Shown one piece after another: positions 1-11,691 of a DNA stretch of 64,000 nucleotides (its first letter is position 1; each line of letters opens with the position of its first letter). The stretch comes from Fulvia fulva. Its lineage: Eukaryota; Ascomycota; Dothideomycetes; Mycosphaerellales; Mycosphaerellaceae. The notes under the pieces were generated by a model. That model saw nothing but the letters and a program-made list of their open reading frames with translations, did no database searches and was not told where the DNA came from. Location of the stretch: contig NC_063023.1 in NCBI RefSeq assembly GCF_020509005.1, forward strand, positions 1,860,001 to 1,924,000. Reading direction: 5' to 3'. Position numbers and translations under genes: made by a program.

Positions 1-537
1 AACTTTATAGTCGACCTAGACTATTAGGAGCAGATCTAGCGTAAGTAGGAGACTACCCGTTAAACTAGGAGTATTAGGACCTTTATTAGGTCGCTTAGGC
101 TAACTAGGAGCCGTATAACTCCTCTACTAGATAACTTTACCTACCTACGCAAGTTTTTAGCCGGCCTAAAGCCCGATATACTAGCTAAACTAGACAATCG
201 TAACTTCCGAGCGACTAATACGAATATCCGCGTCTACTTCTAGTAGGCTATTATAGCCAACTAGCGACTCTATCTTAGCCGCGGAAGAGACTAGAAGCTA
301 GCCGTAATGATATTAGCCGTCGAGAAGTTTGTAGACGGGGACACTGAAGCCTTTATAGCTCTCCGGAGCGACTTAGGTAGTTCGGCGCGCGGTAGAGGAC
401 GCGGTAGAGGCCGCGGCGGACGTAGACGCGGGCGAGGTAATCGTAGAGGCCCCTCCGGGCGCTTAGACGAATGCTATAACTATAGTAAGACAGGCCACTT
501 CGCGCGCGACTACTCTAAGCCAAAAAATAGAGCCTAA
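1..537 (+). pseudogene. Gag (capsid/nucleocapsid) of element Z, partial
   Basis: One frame (phase of base 1) reads through the segment with only TAG stops, then stays open from 307 to 537. The C-terminal part is an Arg/Gly-rich stretch (codons around 388-460, repeated RG pairs) followed by a zinc knuckle, CYNYSKTGHFARDY. This is CX2CX4HX4C with the second and last Cys read as Tyr, as expected from RIP of TGC or TGT. The RGG tract beside the knuckle suggests RNA binding. The N-terminus lies before the window. Family known; inactivation seen directly. Confidence 0.75.
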
Positions 538-540
538 GAC

Positions 541-3500
541 GTCTTAATCGAGGTAGACGTACTTAGGATTATTAGACGCCTCTATACCCCTACCTAGAGA
601 ATCCTACTAGGATAGGACGACCCTAGCTACTAAGGGTAAGGCTTAGTAGACATAAGTAGAAGAGGATAGAGCATTGTCTTTATCTAAAGAGCCCGAGTCG
701 GAGACTAAAGAGGAGGTCGACTATATAATAGAGAGGCTAATAGCGATAGGCGGAGGGCTCTTTACTATCGATGCCCGCCTAGGACCTAATTAGGTTCGGG
801 CTAAGGTTACCCTAGACTACGTAGCCTCTAAAGTGTACCTCTTAGCCCGAAAATCGAAGTAACTCCCTCGATCGCTTCTTAGGGACTTGCCGCTAGTAAG
901 GATCGTCCTCCGAAACGGTAAGGAGATCATTTCTACTTAGGGTGTCCTTCTACTATATTAGATTAGTACCTAGTAGGACATAGTCCCCGCTAGAGTTATT
1001 AATATAGAAGGACTTGACCTTATCCTAGGCCTTAAGTAGTTCTAGGAAGTCAACCCTAACGTAAACTAGTAGTCTAGCTCTACTAGACTACAAGACCGGC
1101 GTGGCCGGTACTATACGATTAGGTCGTACTCTAAGGTATTCGACCTAAAGGACGACGAAGGCGAGCTAGAAATGTTTAACTCTATATATTTAGTAGACTT
1201 CGCTATACGACACGAAGGACCCTAGCTCTTCTACTCGCTTAGGCGACTCCCCGACGATGCCCTAGTTAATATCGACTTCGAGGAACACGGCTTAGATAAG
1301 GCATACAAACGCCTTATAGCTATAGTAGGAGACCTAGACGACGAGTCTTAGCTACCGTAGGTAGGTAACTAGGTCTTCTAGACGTTAGTTAATCTCTTCC
1401 TAGAGATCTAGAGAGCTTAGCTCCCGGCTAGACTCCTACGGAAGAGAGCTTTCGACTATACTATCCCTACTAGTAACGCTCGACCTATTAACTAGCCCGT
1501 TTACCGTCTAAACCCTAGTCAGCTTCGAGAATAGGCTCGCTAGATCTAGATACTCCTTAATTGCGGACTAATTAAGGTCTCGTCCTTACCCTAGGGATCC
1601 GTAGTCCTCTTTATCCCTAAGCTAGACGGCTAGTAGCGTATATATATCGACTATCGCGCCCTAAACGCCGTAACTACTAAAAACAGCTTCCCCCTCCTAC
1701 GTATCTAGGAGTACCTAGACACGGTCGCGAAGGCTAAATACTTTAGTAAACTAGACCTAGTCTTAGGGTACTAGTAGCTACTAATCGACTTAGCCGACAC
1801 GTATAAGACTACGTTTAATACTAGGGATAGGAAGTACGAGTTCCTCGTTATACCCTCTAAGCTAATAAACGCCCTAGCCTCGTTTTAGTCTATAATAAAC
1901 GAGATCCTAAGAGATCTACTTTAGAAGAAGGTCGTCGTATACCTCGACAACATCCTAGTCTTCTTAGACTCTAAGAAATAGTACGAAAAAGACCTAAAGG
2001 AGGTCTTCGACCGCCTAAAGAAAGCTAAACTATTCTACTCCCCTAAGAAGTACGACATTAGAGTCAAGTCAGTCACCTTCTACGGGCATTAGATCGAGAA
2101 GAATTCGATTAGGCTACTATAAGACAAGATCGACGCGATCAATAGTTAGCCTACGCCTACTAATATATAGTAGATCAGGTAGTTCCTTAGCCTTATAGGC
2201 TACTATAGCCGCTTTATTAAGGGCTTCGCGAAACTCGTAGTACCCCTCTTAGATCTTCTTAAGGAAAGCAACGAGTCCCTTAGGCGGAAAAAGCGTCGCC
2301 TAGTACGATAGAACGCCTAGTACGTATACGCTTTTAAGAGCCTAAAGCTCGCGCTAACCTTAGGGCCTATACTAATCCCGCCTAACCCTAAGAAGCCCTT
2401 TACGATTAAGACTAATATATCTAAATAGGCTATAGGCGCTACTCTCTATTTAATAGGAGCTGATAACTAGCTACACCCTATAGCCTTCTCTAGAAGGAAG
2501 CTTTAGGGAGCCGAGCTAAATTACCTAGTTCACGAAAAGGAGGGCCTAGTAATTAAGGAAGCCCTCCGAACCTAGGATAACTACGTAGAAAATAGCTATA
2601 CGGTTACGATCCTAACCGATTACTAGTCGCTTAGGTACCTTAATAGTACTAAGGGCTAGAGTAAGAGGATCGTACGATAGGCTAAAGAGTTTTAGTAATA
2701 CAACTTAGATATTAGGTATCGTAAGGGAGAAGAGGCGATCGTTCCCGATACGCTCTCCCGTCGGCCTAACTTTATCGGAGAAGGACCTACTAACCTAGCT
2801 TAGCCGGTTAAGCAACTCGTAGCTATAAGATTTAAAGCTAACGAGACCGACTTGTTCCCTAAACTAATAAGGCAGTTCAAGTTAACGGGATAGATACTAA
2901 CTTACGGTCCCTACCTCGAGAGCTTAATTAAGGTACGAGAAGAGGAATTCGAGCTACTCCTATCGATCGACGAGTCTAAGGAACCTAGATTAAGCTTTAT
3001 TCTTCTAGACGATAAGGGAATAGCGCCTTTCCTTATACTAACCTAGCGTCTTAATCTAGTAAACTACGTATACTAGCGATACGGACACTTTACGGCGCCC
3101 GGGCTAATAGGTTAGCTCGAGATAAGAGCCTAGTAGCCTAGTATAAGAAAGGACGTACGAAAGTTTATCGAATCCTACCCTAGATACTAGCTGACGTAGA
3201 AAAAGAAGCCTAATAAGCCTAAAACACGCGAGCCGCGGTTTTACTAGGTTAACGATAAGCTTAGGCCCTTTAAGAGATAGGCGATTAATGTCGTAGGGCC
3301 TTTACCGAAGAGTCTACTAGGAAACGAGTATATTATTACGGCGATAGATTACGCTACGGGTTAGCTAGTCGCTTAGGCCGTTCCGCGTACGGATACTAAA
3401 GCGACTATAGTATTCCTATAGGAGAGAATCTATTAGGACTACGGGCCACCCCGCGAGCTCCTCTTAGATAATAGTAAGAACTTCCTAAGTAGGGTTATAA

Positions 3501-4300
3501 GCTACCTAATAAAGCAGTTTAAGGCTAATTATCGTCTAGTATCCCTATATTATCCTATAACGAATAGGAAGGTAGAAAACCTAAACGGTATACTAGGATC
3601 GATACTAACGAAGCTATATATCGGTAACGATATTAGGCTATAGGATACCTTTCTACCTAAAGCGATCTACTATACTAGATACCGCTAGTATATAATAACC
3701 TACCTTAGCCCCTTCTACCTTATATATAGCCAACACCTACGAATCCTAGAAGACGAGAACGAGCTACGAGCTAAGAATATCTTAGTTAACGACTATAGGA
3801 AGCGTATCGTCTACGTCCGCTATACGCGTTAGCTCGTAAATAAAAGACTACTTTCTCGAGCTTAGACTAGGAACCTAATAAGTCTAAAGTTACTTCCGCC
3901 GGAGGTATAGCTAAGACGTAAAGTCGGAGAATAGGTCTTACTAATAAACCTAGATCTACGTACCTAAGTACTTTAGACCCTATAAGATCCGTAAAGCGAG
4001 CTTCCTAGAGACGTATATACTTTAGACCCCTACGGGTAGGATTCTAAGGCATCTCGTCTATAGGAATAGGCTTATGTTAGCCGTGTATAAGGATCTAGCT
4101 AAATTCTAGTATTAGTATCTAGCTAGGAGACTTCTAGATAGGTCCGGTATTTTAGAAGATAAGCTAGAACTTAAGGAAGTTCTAGGTACTAGTTAAGACA
4201 CGAGTCTTGATCTAAAGGACCTTTTAACTATACCGGAGGCTAAGTAGTTAAAGAAACAAGTTAAACTCTAGACTACGAAAGAACGTAGCTAACCTTACGT
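541..4300 (+). pseudogene. Pol polyprotein of element Z (PR-RT-RNase H-IN)
   Basis: Conserved blocks are readable between RIP stops. The RT finger/palm is at about 1560-2070 and its catalytic box reads VYLDNILVF near 1941, with the second Asp changed to Asn, a G-to-A change. RNase H follows at about 2380-2760. The integrase zinc region is near 3050-3190, and the core is at 3280-3600 with a DNSKNF block and a TNRKVENLNG block. A GPY/F-like module (RPYKIRKASF...TPTGRIL) lies near 3970-4050. No chromodomain is visible. The many TAG/TAA codons and the YLDN box mean the copy is dead. The reading after about 4070 is ambiguous between two frames. Confidence 0.75.
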
Positions 4301-4706
4301 AGGAGCGCGAGGGTTCTTAGTAGGGGAGGAAGGTTAAAGAAGAGAAGCTAACTTACTAGAGCAAGTTTAGCGAGACCTAAGAGTTACGAAGAATACTTAG
4401 AGGAAAAGAAGCGAGTAAAAGACTTTAGCTAAAGCACTTAGGTCTTAAAGGCGATCTTATTAGATTAAGTTAAGAAGAGTAGGCGAGGAGCAAGATTAGG
4501 TATATTCCCTACTACTCGAGAAGGACACTTAGGAAGACCGTTAGCCTCTATAATAAGAAAGTCCTTAGGAAGCTATCCCTACCCTAGCTAAACCCGCTAA
4601 GGTCCTATAGGAGATACCGGTTAGGGAGATTAAAGTGTTTAGCTCGACGCTCTATCCCTAGGCCGACGAAAAAGAGTTAGCCCTACCTTAGAGAACATTA
4701 CTTAGA

Positions 4707-6905
4707 TCAAGCGTAGCGGACGAAGTTATAGCCGAACCTAAAGCGGCTAATAGCCTTTTAGATATAGATATACCGGACTTAGTAGACCCGGAGGTTAGAT
4801 AAGCTGACCTATCGTAGTAGCTACTTTAAGAAGCCGAGGTAGTAGCTAAGACCGCTCGCCTAAAGGGACTAAGGTAGCGGATAACGAAGAAGAAACTATA
4901 GGAGTAAGCCTAGTTACCGAAGCGGCGCTAAGGGAGTTAGGTCGTAAGAATTATTAATTAGGGTTATTAGTCTATAGTACTTTTGAGTTAGGCTACTCGG
5001 CTACCTATCGCTCGTATAAAACAAGAACGTAGTACTAAATTATAAAGTAGCCTCGGGCTTATTATTATCTAGGCTCTTAGAGCCTTACTTCTAACCTAGG
5101 AACCGGAAATTACTAGGTACTACCTCTAGATCCTCTCTATTATTATCCTCTATTATCGGTATAAGCAAACGAGCTAAGGAGCTAGATAGAACTATAGCCC
5201 CTCTTAGCCTCTCGGTAATCGAGCCGAATCCTAAAGTACGTCTAGTCGCGATTAACTGCCTAAACCGCTTAGCTACTAGAAGAACGGGAGGACTAGCTAT
5301 ACGACCGTAGACCTTAGGCGAGGTTACGTCCGCCTCGCCCTTACCCTTAGAGTCTTCTAGGAGAGGCGTCTATACCGGAATCTCGCGGAGCTACCTAACG
5401 TAGTTAGAGGTATCGCTTAGACCCTCCTACGGCTTATTACGGTCTAGGGTATAGCGCGGTAATATCTACCGAGGGCTACGCCGAGTCCTAGGAGCTAACT
5501 TCTTCTTAGCTAAGGCCGCGGGCTTCTTACTAGCTAAAGATATAGGCTTCTTACTAGGAGGCTTCCTAGGTACCTTAGGTATACTAGCGGACTTACTAGG
5601 CTTAGTTAGTAATACGAACAAGCCGTCGTCCTCCTTATCTAAGGTGTTATCCTCCTAGCTAGGTCTATTCGTATTACTCTCGGCGTTCTCGTAAATAAAG
5701 GCGTAGACGTGAGCTAAGTTAGCCTTTAACGCGGCCTTTAGGCGGCTAGCGGCGTCGCGGGTAGTACGAGGCTTACGACTAACCTAGAAGACTAGACTAT
5801 ATATAGCTAGGGTCGGAGCGTTAATCTAAGCTAGATTACGATACTTAAACTTAGTGTTCTAGAACTAACTAGACTCCGTAACCTAAGTAATATCGTAGGC
5901 CTAGGGAAGATTAGAGAAGTTAGCTACCTTACTAGGGGTGACTAGGCGCTTAGAGTCCTTTAACCGGGAAGACTGCTTAGTATAGCTAAACTTAGTACGA
6001 GACCGGCTACGGTCGTAGATAGAGTACTTACTACTCTAGAAACAATTAGTATAGCCGCCGCGCTCGATAAAGGTAAAGTCGCCTATATTATTAGGCTTAG
6101 GATCCTCCTAGTCGTATTTCTCTAGCTTACTACTTGGTAGGCTAAGTTACTAGTACTTAGTAAAGGTTCCTAGCGGACGCTCGGTATCGCCCTTAGAACG
6201 GTAGCTTTATACGTATCGCGTAGATCTAGAGCGGCCGCTATAGTAGCTAAAGACGATTACCGCTAGCCTAGTTTATACGGTATACGGTCTAAAAGCGATA
6301 GGCTACCTTAGAATACCGCCCTTAGGGACCTCTTCGAAGACTTCGTAGTCGAAGTCTAACGCGACTACTAGCTTTAGAACGCCGCTAAACTAGAAGCGGC
6401 TATAGCGCGAAGGGAGTATATAAATTATCTTAAAGAATCTAGATCCTCCGTCGATCCTTAGATACTAGCGCGTAATACGAGCTAACTATAGCGCGATCTA
6501 ATCGTCTAGCTTAACAACGTCGCGAGAGAACTAGACTTTAAACTAGAAGGCGTAGAGCCGAGTCTACTAACCGGCTAACTATCCGGTAGGTATATCTAGA
6601 AGGCGCGTCTTAGTACGAACGGGGAGCCGCGGGAAGTTATTAGATACGGCCGAAGTGTAGGTAACGGTAAGGGCGTCTATCTAAGCTATTAACTCCTCGC
6701 CTTAAGGGGAGCGCGGGACAGGAGCTATAGTAAGCTATAAGGAAGAAAGGAGTCTAAAACACGTTAGTATTACTACGTTAACGCCGATACTACGGCGCGG
6801 CTTATATACCTTAATCTAATTAAGAATAAGTTAGCTAAGGCTAAAGAAGCTTAAGGAAGAAGCTACCGAAGGGCGAAGAGGTTATAAAAGACTTAGTAAG
6901 CTTGA
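4707..6905 (-). pseudogene. Unrecognised long antisense reading frame (about 730 codons)
   Basis: Reading the minus strand from about 6905 to a TGA at 4707-4709 gives one unbroken phase. Its stops are all TAG/TAA, about one per 16-29 codons, clearly fewer than in the other frames where I compared stretches. No indel is needed. The N-terminal half is hydrophobic/aromatic (for example RWPIAFRPYTV). The middle is Ser/Arg-rich (SYYSGRSRSTRY). A Lys/Pro-rich basic stretch (KPPSKKPISLASKKPAAL) lies near 5490-5560. I recognise no domain. The frame starts just inside the LTR-like repeat 6913-7291, so it may be the first ORF of a minus-strand LTR element, or a captured gene. Function unknown. Confidence 0.45.
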
Positions 6906-6912
6906 AGGTTAA

Positions 6913-7291
6913 TGTTCGTAGTCAAATTGATTTAGAATAAGAGCGTGCTTTTGTACTTACGTTCTATACGAGCTACCTAATACTACGAGCTTCTAACGAT
7001 ATAGGAAGGCGCGAACACGCATAAGAAGCTCGCGGCGAGGTTATCTAACGGTGTTAGTGAGCTCGTAGTGAGCTTGAGTAGTAGAGTTAAGCCGCGTAAG
7101 GTAGTTATATATACGGAGTAAAGTAAGCTAAAGGGTCGTAGGCTAGGAAGCTACGACAAAGGAAGCTAAAGCTTTAGGATCTCTTTTGTTATCGATTCAA
7201 GTATATAGGCGATTAGGCTGGCCGCCTTAGGCTAACATAGGTATGTTAGGGTCTAGTAGGGGAGGATATGACGTTCTTATCCAAACATACC
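6913..7291 (-). repeat. LTR-like segment (TGTT...AACA), about 379 bp
   Basis: The segment begins TGTTCGTAG and ends CCAAACA on the + strand, giving the TGTT/AACA termini expected of an LTR on either strand. It sits directly upstream of the minus-strand frame 4707-6905 and next to a copia gag fragment. No second copy is visible in the window, so the assignment rests on termini and position only. It is heavily depleted in CA/TG, although less so at its right end. Confidence 0.35.
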
Positions 7292-7309
7292 GCCGGCTTA
7301 GCGCTTAGC

Positions 7310-8700
7310 TTTATATTTAGAGTTTTCTTAGTTAGCTTTTCTATATCTCAGATTTATACTCGCTAAGGTTCTTACAAAACCTTTTCTAGTCTTCTTTGCT
7401 TTAGAGGTATCAGACTAGACCTAGTTCTTCTAGAGCGATAGTATATTAGAGCTGAGTTTCTTCACTATTTTCTTAAGTTCTTCTATAGAGGACTTCTCTC
7501 TTAGTGTCCTCCTTAAAGTAGGTAGTAGAGTTCTCTTCTTCTTAATATATGTTATATTGTAGGAAGATAGTAGTTAGGAATAAGATCTAAGGACCTTTCT
7601 TGCCTTAGGTAGACTAGGGCAGTCCTTAATTAGATGATCCTTCTTATAGAGAAGGTAGGAGAGTAGTCTTACTAGACCTAAGGGCTTGACCTAGGTAGCT
7701 ACTATACTATACTTAGCCTTAGAGGGATCTAACCTAGCTTCTTAAGCTTTAAGGATCTTCAAGGTCCTTTTATAATCTATCTTTAGCTAAGCTATAATAG
7801 TATCCCTAGCTATATAGTAGTTAGGTAGTAGTGAGCTTAAGAGCTAGGTCATCCTTATATTAGCTTTCCTATAATGCTGACCCTCTAGGTCAACATTAGC
7901 AATCCTTTTTCTAAGAGAAACTAGGTATATCTATATAGATCTAATAGTGAACTCTTCACTTATCTTAAAGGTTATAAATTGCTTTATAAGCTTATATATA
8001 TAGGTTAGTAGTACCTAGCTATACTTGTTCTAGAGATATACCTACTTCTTAGTAGCTCTTCTAGATTTATATAAGCCCTTAAGCTTAAATTCATCTTCTT
8101 CTATAAACCTACTAAGGATACTAAAGTTGCATACTATATTATATCTTATCTATATTAGCGTATTAAGGATCTCTTTAGTTATAGCCTCTTCTTAGAGTTT
8201 TAGAGTCTTGCCCTTAATGTTGTTAAAAGACAACTTCTATTAGGTCATTAATTGTAAAGAATGCTGATTAGCTCTCTATCTTATATCTCTAAAGGTTGAA
8301 CTATCTCTTCTAATTGTCCCTCCTAAGAATTGGGATTTTGCGTCCCTTCTCCTCTGTCTTCTCTTAGTATAAATCTATAATAGATTAGATTTAATGAAAC
8401 AAGGTGTATATATTCTAAAGTAGTAGCTTAGATCCTACTAAGGCTTCTAGTATAGAATAGGAAAGTTCGTAGGTATAGATACTAAGGCCTACTTAGTAAA
8501 GTAAAGAAGGAGCGGTATAAGGTCTCGGGGCTAGGACATAGGTCTGTCTCTCCTAGTAGAGCTTCAAATGACTTACTTAAAGTCCTTCTTAAAAGTATCT
8601 CAATACAGTTCTACCTATAGAGTATCTTTAAGATATTAGCTTTAAGTAAGCCGTATAGAGTCCTTGTCTAGGTTGCCTATTACTTAGTATCGAACTAAGC
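7310..8700 (-). pseudogene. Ty1/copia Gag (UBN2-like) with zinc knuckle, RIP-inactivated
   Basis: On the minus strand one phase is coherent from about 8000 to 7310 with TAG/TAA stops only. It contains a helical capsid segment (LRKRIANVDLEGQHYRKAN...) and, near 7640, a knuckle reading YLLYKKDHLIKDC. This corresponds to CX2CX3HX4C with two Cys read as Tyr. The C-terminal part is basic and Ser/Lys-rich. The segment 8000-8700 is more disrupted, but its position fits the N-terminal half of Gag. Copia Gag packages the element RNA in cytoplasmic particles. Inactive here. Confidence 0.55.
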
Positions 8701-8826
8701 TCCTTAATAGGATAGACGGGGTAGACTTCTGATTCCTAGATGTTTTCTACTACGATAGTAAGGGATATAAGTAACCTATACTAATATAGGTTACTCTTAT
8801 TCCTATATAAACCCGGGCTTATAACC

Positions 8827-9061
8827 TATTAAATAGGTACGGGTAGATAGTAGCGGAGTAGAGTAAGAGATTAATCTTTAACTAACTAATAGCACGAGTA
8901 TATAGCAATATATTAGGAACCAATATATTGATTATATTAGATGTCTATCTAAGCTAAAGGGGAGAGAAGGTATCTCCCTATAAGCTAAGTTATGGAAGAT
9001 ACCTTAGGCTACTAGATCACTTCCTAATTATTGACTCCCTTTAAGATACTATATCTTAATA
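8827..9061 (-). repeat. LTR of copia fragment (235 bp)
   Basis: Reverse-complement similarity to the solo LTR 18081-18315 over the full 235 bp, with differences mostly CA-to-TA or TG-to-TA. The ends read TATT...AATA where the less mutated copy has TGTT...AACA. Confidence 0.7.
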
Positions 9062-9131
9062 GATATATACCTATATAGGCCAAATAGAGTCCTAGAATAG
9101 GGGAATAGCAAATCTATCTATCTATTATATA
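9062..9131 (+). repeat. LINE 3' terminal stub with ATCT-type tail
   Basis: This 70-bp piece matches the last bases of the LINE at 39103-43992 (GATATATACCTATATAGGCC... and AGGGGAATA). It ends in a short ATCT microsatellite rather than poly(A). Everything upstream was lost where the copia LTR abuts. Confidence 0.6.
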
Positions 9132-9263
9132 TATCTATCTAGAATAGACAAGTATTGCTCTTAAAGAGGCTATAGGTAACCAATTAGTCACCTAATTCTT
9201 AGCGTACGTAGCCTTAAGTTTTAATAATAGGATGTTACCTATATATACGCTCGGATCGCGACA
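9132..9263 (-). repeat. 3' LTR of Z'
   Basis: 132 bp; nearly identical to 45763-45894 apart from RIP-type changes (for example TGTC to TATC at the left edge). A minus-strand 62-codon frame (9192-9380) runs from the Z body into this LTR, showing the abrupt fusion. Confidence 0.7.
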
Positions 9264-9792
9264 ACTAGGTTCTAGGCAGGCATCGATAGTAAAGAGCCCT
9301 CTACCTATCGCCGTTAGCCTCTCTATCGTATAGTCGACCTCCTCTTTAGTCTCCGACTCGGGCTCTTTAGATAAAGACAATGCTCTATCCTCTTCTACTT
9401 ATGTCTACTAAGCCTTACCCTTAGTAGCTAGGGTCGTCCTATCCTAGTAGGATTCTCTAGGTAGGGGTATAGAGGCGTCTAATAATCCTCAGTACGTCTA
9501 CCTCGATTAAGACGTCTTAGGCTCTATTTTTTTGGCTTAGAGTAGTCGCGCGCGAAGTGGCCTGTCTTACTATAGTTATAGTATTCGTCTAAGCGCTAGT
9601 TCGGGCCTCTACTATTACCTCGCCCGCGTCTACGTCCGCCGCGGCCTCTACCGCGTCCTCTACCGCGGGCCGAGCTACCTAAGTCGCTCTAGAGAGCTAT
9701 AAAGGCTTTAGTATCTCTGTCTACGAACTTCTCGACGGCTAATATTACTACGGCTAGCTTCTAGTCTCTTCCGCGGCTAAGATAGAGTCGCT
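9264..9792 (-). pseudogene. Gag C-terminus and pol start of Z' (part 3)
   Basis: Minus-strand counterpart of 240-790. It carries the Arg/Gly tract (about 9610-9680), a degraded knuckle (about 9540-9590) and the acidic segment KEPESETKEEVDY seen also in Z. It is interrupted at 9793 by the LINE derivative Y1 and continues at 11368. Confidence 0.65.
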
Positions 9793-9807
9793 AGTCGGCT
9801 ATAATAG

Positions 9808-11367
9808 ATAGATTATTTATTCGCCTGTTTTAGTGCCCTTTGGCCTATATAGGTCTCTCGCTATTTAGGTCTATTTATATAGGTAGGAAACCCGATTAAC
9901 GGATAAAAACCTCCTCGTCTTAGCCCTCCTTGTTCTTTCCTGTCTTGTCCTTTCGTTCTCCTTCCTTTAGGGTACGCTAGTATTATAGTTATTACCCTAT
10001 AACTACCTTGCCCGTAACCCTAGTAATGTCCTCCTCTCGATTCCCTTTCTCCCTTCTGTTTCCCCGGCTCTTCTCTCTCTCTCCCTCCTCTCTATCTACC
10101 TTTCCGTTTCTACTACTAGGGAGAATTGCTCTAGGTAGTCCTCGTTAAGTATCTATCTTGTCACTCTCCTTATATCTTGTCTGTTCTGGATAATAGCCTA
10201 GTATTGCCTGTCTCTTGCCTTCGCCCTCTACTAGCTTCTCCCTTTTACCTACTTAGTATAGTTTAGCACTATATACTCCGGGTTTTAGGTAAGGAAGGAA
10301 TCGTATTTAGCAAGCTAGCTACGAGATAAGGTGACAAGTCTTAACCGCGCTTTCCTACTTATCTAGTACTACCGTATAGCCTCGTTTCGAGAGGTTAGCC
10401 CGGAGCAAAAGCTTCCCTCTACGCCCTCCCTCCCTATTTGCTCCTTAAGCCAATATCCACCTCTATAGGCCTAAGCCCTTTAGTGCTCTCTATTGACCGA
10501 CATACGTATCCGTCCTCTCGGGCTATATAGATAGTGTCAGCCGTCGCTGCCAGTGTATACTACGCCCTAGGTTTTGACGCCCTTCGCGTTACCGCAGCCT
10601 ATCTCTAGAAAGCGGCCGTCCATGCCTCGCAGGTTTGCTCGGGGCACACACTACGCCGGGCAGCGTACTCCTTGCGTTTCTACCTACTAACTAATATAAA
10701 GTTCCTTATTACCCTATCCTCGATCCTCCCCGATTATAGAACTAATCCACTTGTATTATACGTCTTTTCCCCGTCCTAATAGCCGTCTTTTCCTTACTTA
10801 GGCTATCGTCTTTTCCTCGTCGCAATCTACTATATTAGACTAGGTACGTCGTGTAGCGGGATAGGCAGTGCCTTAGGTAAAACCCTCGTTCCTATACCGG
10901 GTATTTAATAGGCCCTTATAGGCTTCGTCGCGTGTCTACCTACCCACCGTATTGCCCGCTAGTAAACACTAGATTGTTTTGTAGTCCGCTCGACGCCGTC
11001 GTATAGTCCGCTGAGTTATTGTTCTATAGTCCGCTCGTCTAATGTTCGTCGCTTAGCCCGCTCGGTTTACGGTCTCCAGAGGTGAAAATTCTATACTTAT
11101 ACTAGAGGTGTCCTATCGAGCGTATAGGCCACGGTTCCGCGCCCTTCTTATACGTAGAAAGAAGAGGGACTCGCTCCCGACACGAGTACACGCTCGTCGG
11201 ATGGTTTTTATACCCGTTTTGCTAGTAGTCCTCTATTCGCCGCGGCTTCGCCTACGTTACGCGCCCGTCGCGCCTACGACGCTCTAGCGTAAGAATACTT
11301 AGCTCTCTCGTAGCTAGACGAGAGGTTCGTAGCCGACACTACGTACAGGTGATTCTCGTCGTCGACC
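9808..11367 (-). mobile_element. Non-autonomous LINE derivative Y1
   Basis: Flanked by a 15-bp TSD, AGTCGGCTATAATAG (9793-9807 and 11368-11382), inside Z' gag. It is colinear with Y2 (23243-25240) but lacks about 440 bp: sequence jumps from the LINE ORF2 C-terminal region to the 5' leader at about 10278. It contains the LINE 3' UTR, a short RIP-mutated ORF2 tail and about 1.1 kb of 5' leader, with no complete ORF. Heavily RIPped compared with Y2. Confidence 0.75.
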
Positions 11368-11453
11368 AGTCGGCTATAATAGCCTACTAGAAGTAGACGC
11401 GGATATTCGTATTAGTCGCTCGGAAGTTACGATTATCTAGTTTAGCTAGTATA
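11368..11453 (-). pseudogene. Z' gag fragment (part 2)
   Basis: Reverse complement of about 171-260 of element Z. It ends at the W insertion; the last five bases, gtata (11449-11453), are the left TSD of W, repeated at 45397-45401 where gag resumes. Confidence 0.7.
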
Positions 11454-11691
11454 TATTACGGTTCGGTTACGACGCGCCTAGCGATCTAGAAAGTTAGGTA
11501 ACTACTAGGCTAAGCGCTTAGTAAAGGATCGCTTAGAGTGCTTAGACTATATAAGGTAATTAGACTGATTAGACTACTTATACTTAGACTGCTTAGACTG
11601 CTCGGATAGGTAGTAGGATCTCCTTTATACTTAGGAACGACGAGATACCCTTATAGCTTCGAGGCGTTTAACTTATATTACGATCTTACTA

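Larger units (their letters stand above)
1..4700 (+). mobile_element. Ty3/gypsy retrotransposon, family Z, 5'-truncated by the window
   Basis: Gag, protease, reverse transcriptase, RNase H and integrase follow one another on the + strand in Ty3 order. The first 190 bases recur in reverse complement at about 45400-45600 (element Z'), and bases near 680-790 recur at 9264-9390, so this is a repeat family. RIP is heavy: CA and TG are almost missing and nearly all stops are TAG or TAA. The 5' LTR lies outside the window. No 3' LTR matching the 132-bp LTR of Z' is seen, so the 3' end is uncertain; homology becomes unclear after about 4300. Confidence 0.75.
7292..9061 (-). mobile_element. Ty1/copia fragment: 5' LTR and gag only
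   Basis: The 235-bp LTR at 8827-9061 is the same family and length as the solo LTR at 18081-18315. Next to it (8813-8826, minus strand) is a primer-site-like GGTTATAAGCCCG, also found after the 5' LTR of the copia at 14038. A gag frame follows on the minus strand. Protease, integrase and RT are absent, because the fragment runs into the LTR-like repeat at 7291. It lies against a LINE 3' stub on its right side. Confidence 0.6.

Noticed and set aside
4070..4960. Extra plus-strand ORF after Z integrase
   Set aside because: Two frames carry similar numbers of TAG/TAA, so I cannot choose one; left without a gene call.
7255..7268. Purine-rich AGTAGGGGAGGATATGAC read as polypurine tract of element Z
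   Set aside because: The following sequence does not match the 132-bp Z-family LTR, and the tract lies inside the LTR-like segment 6913-7291.
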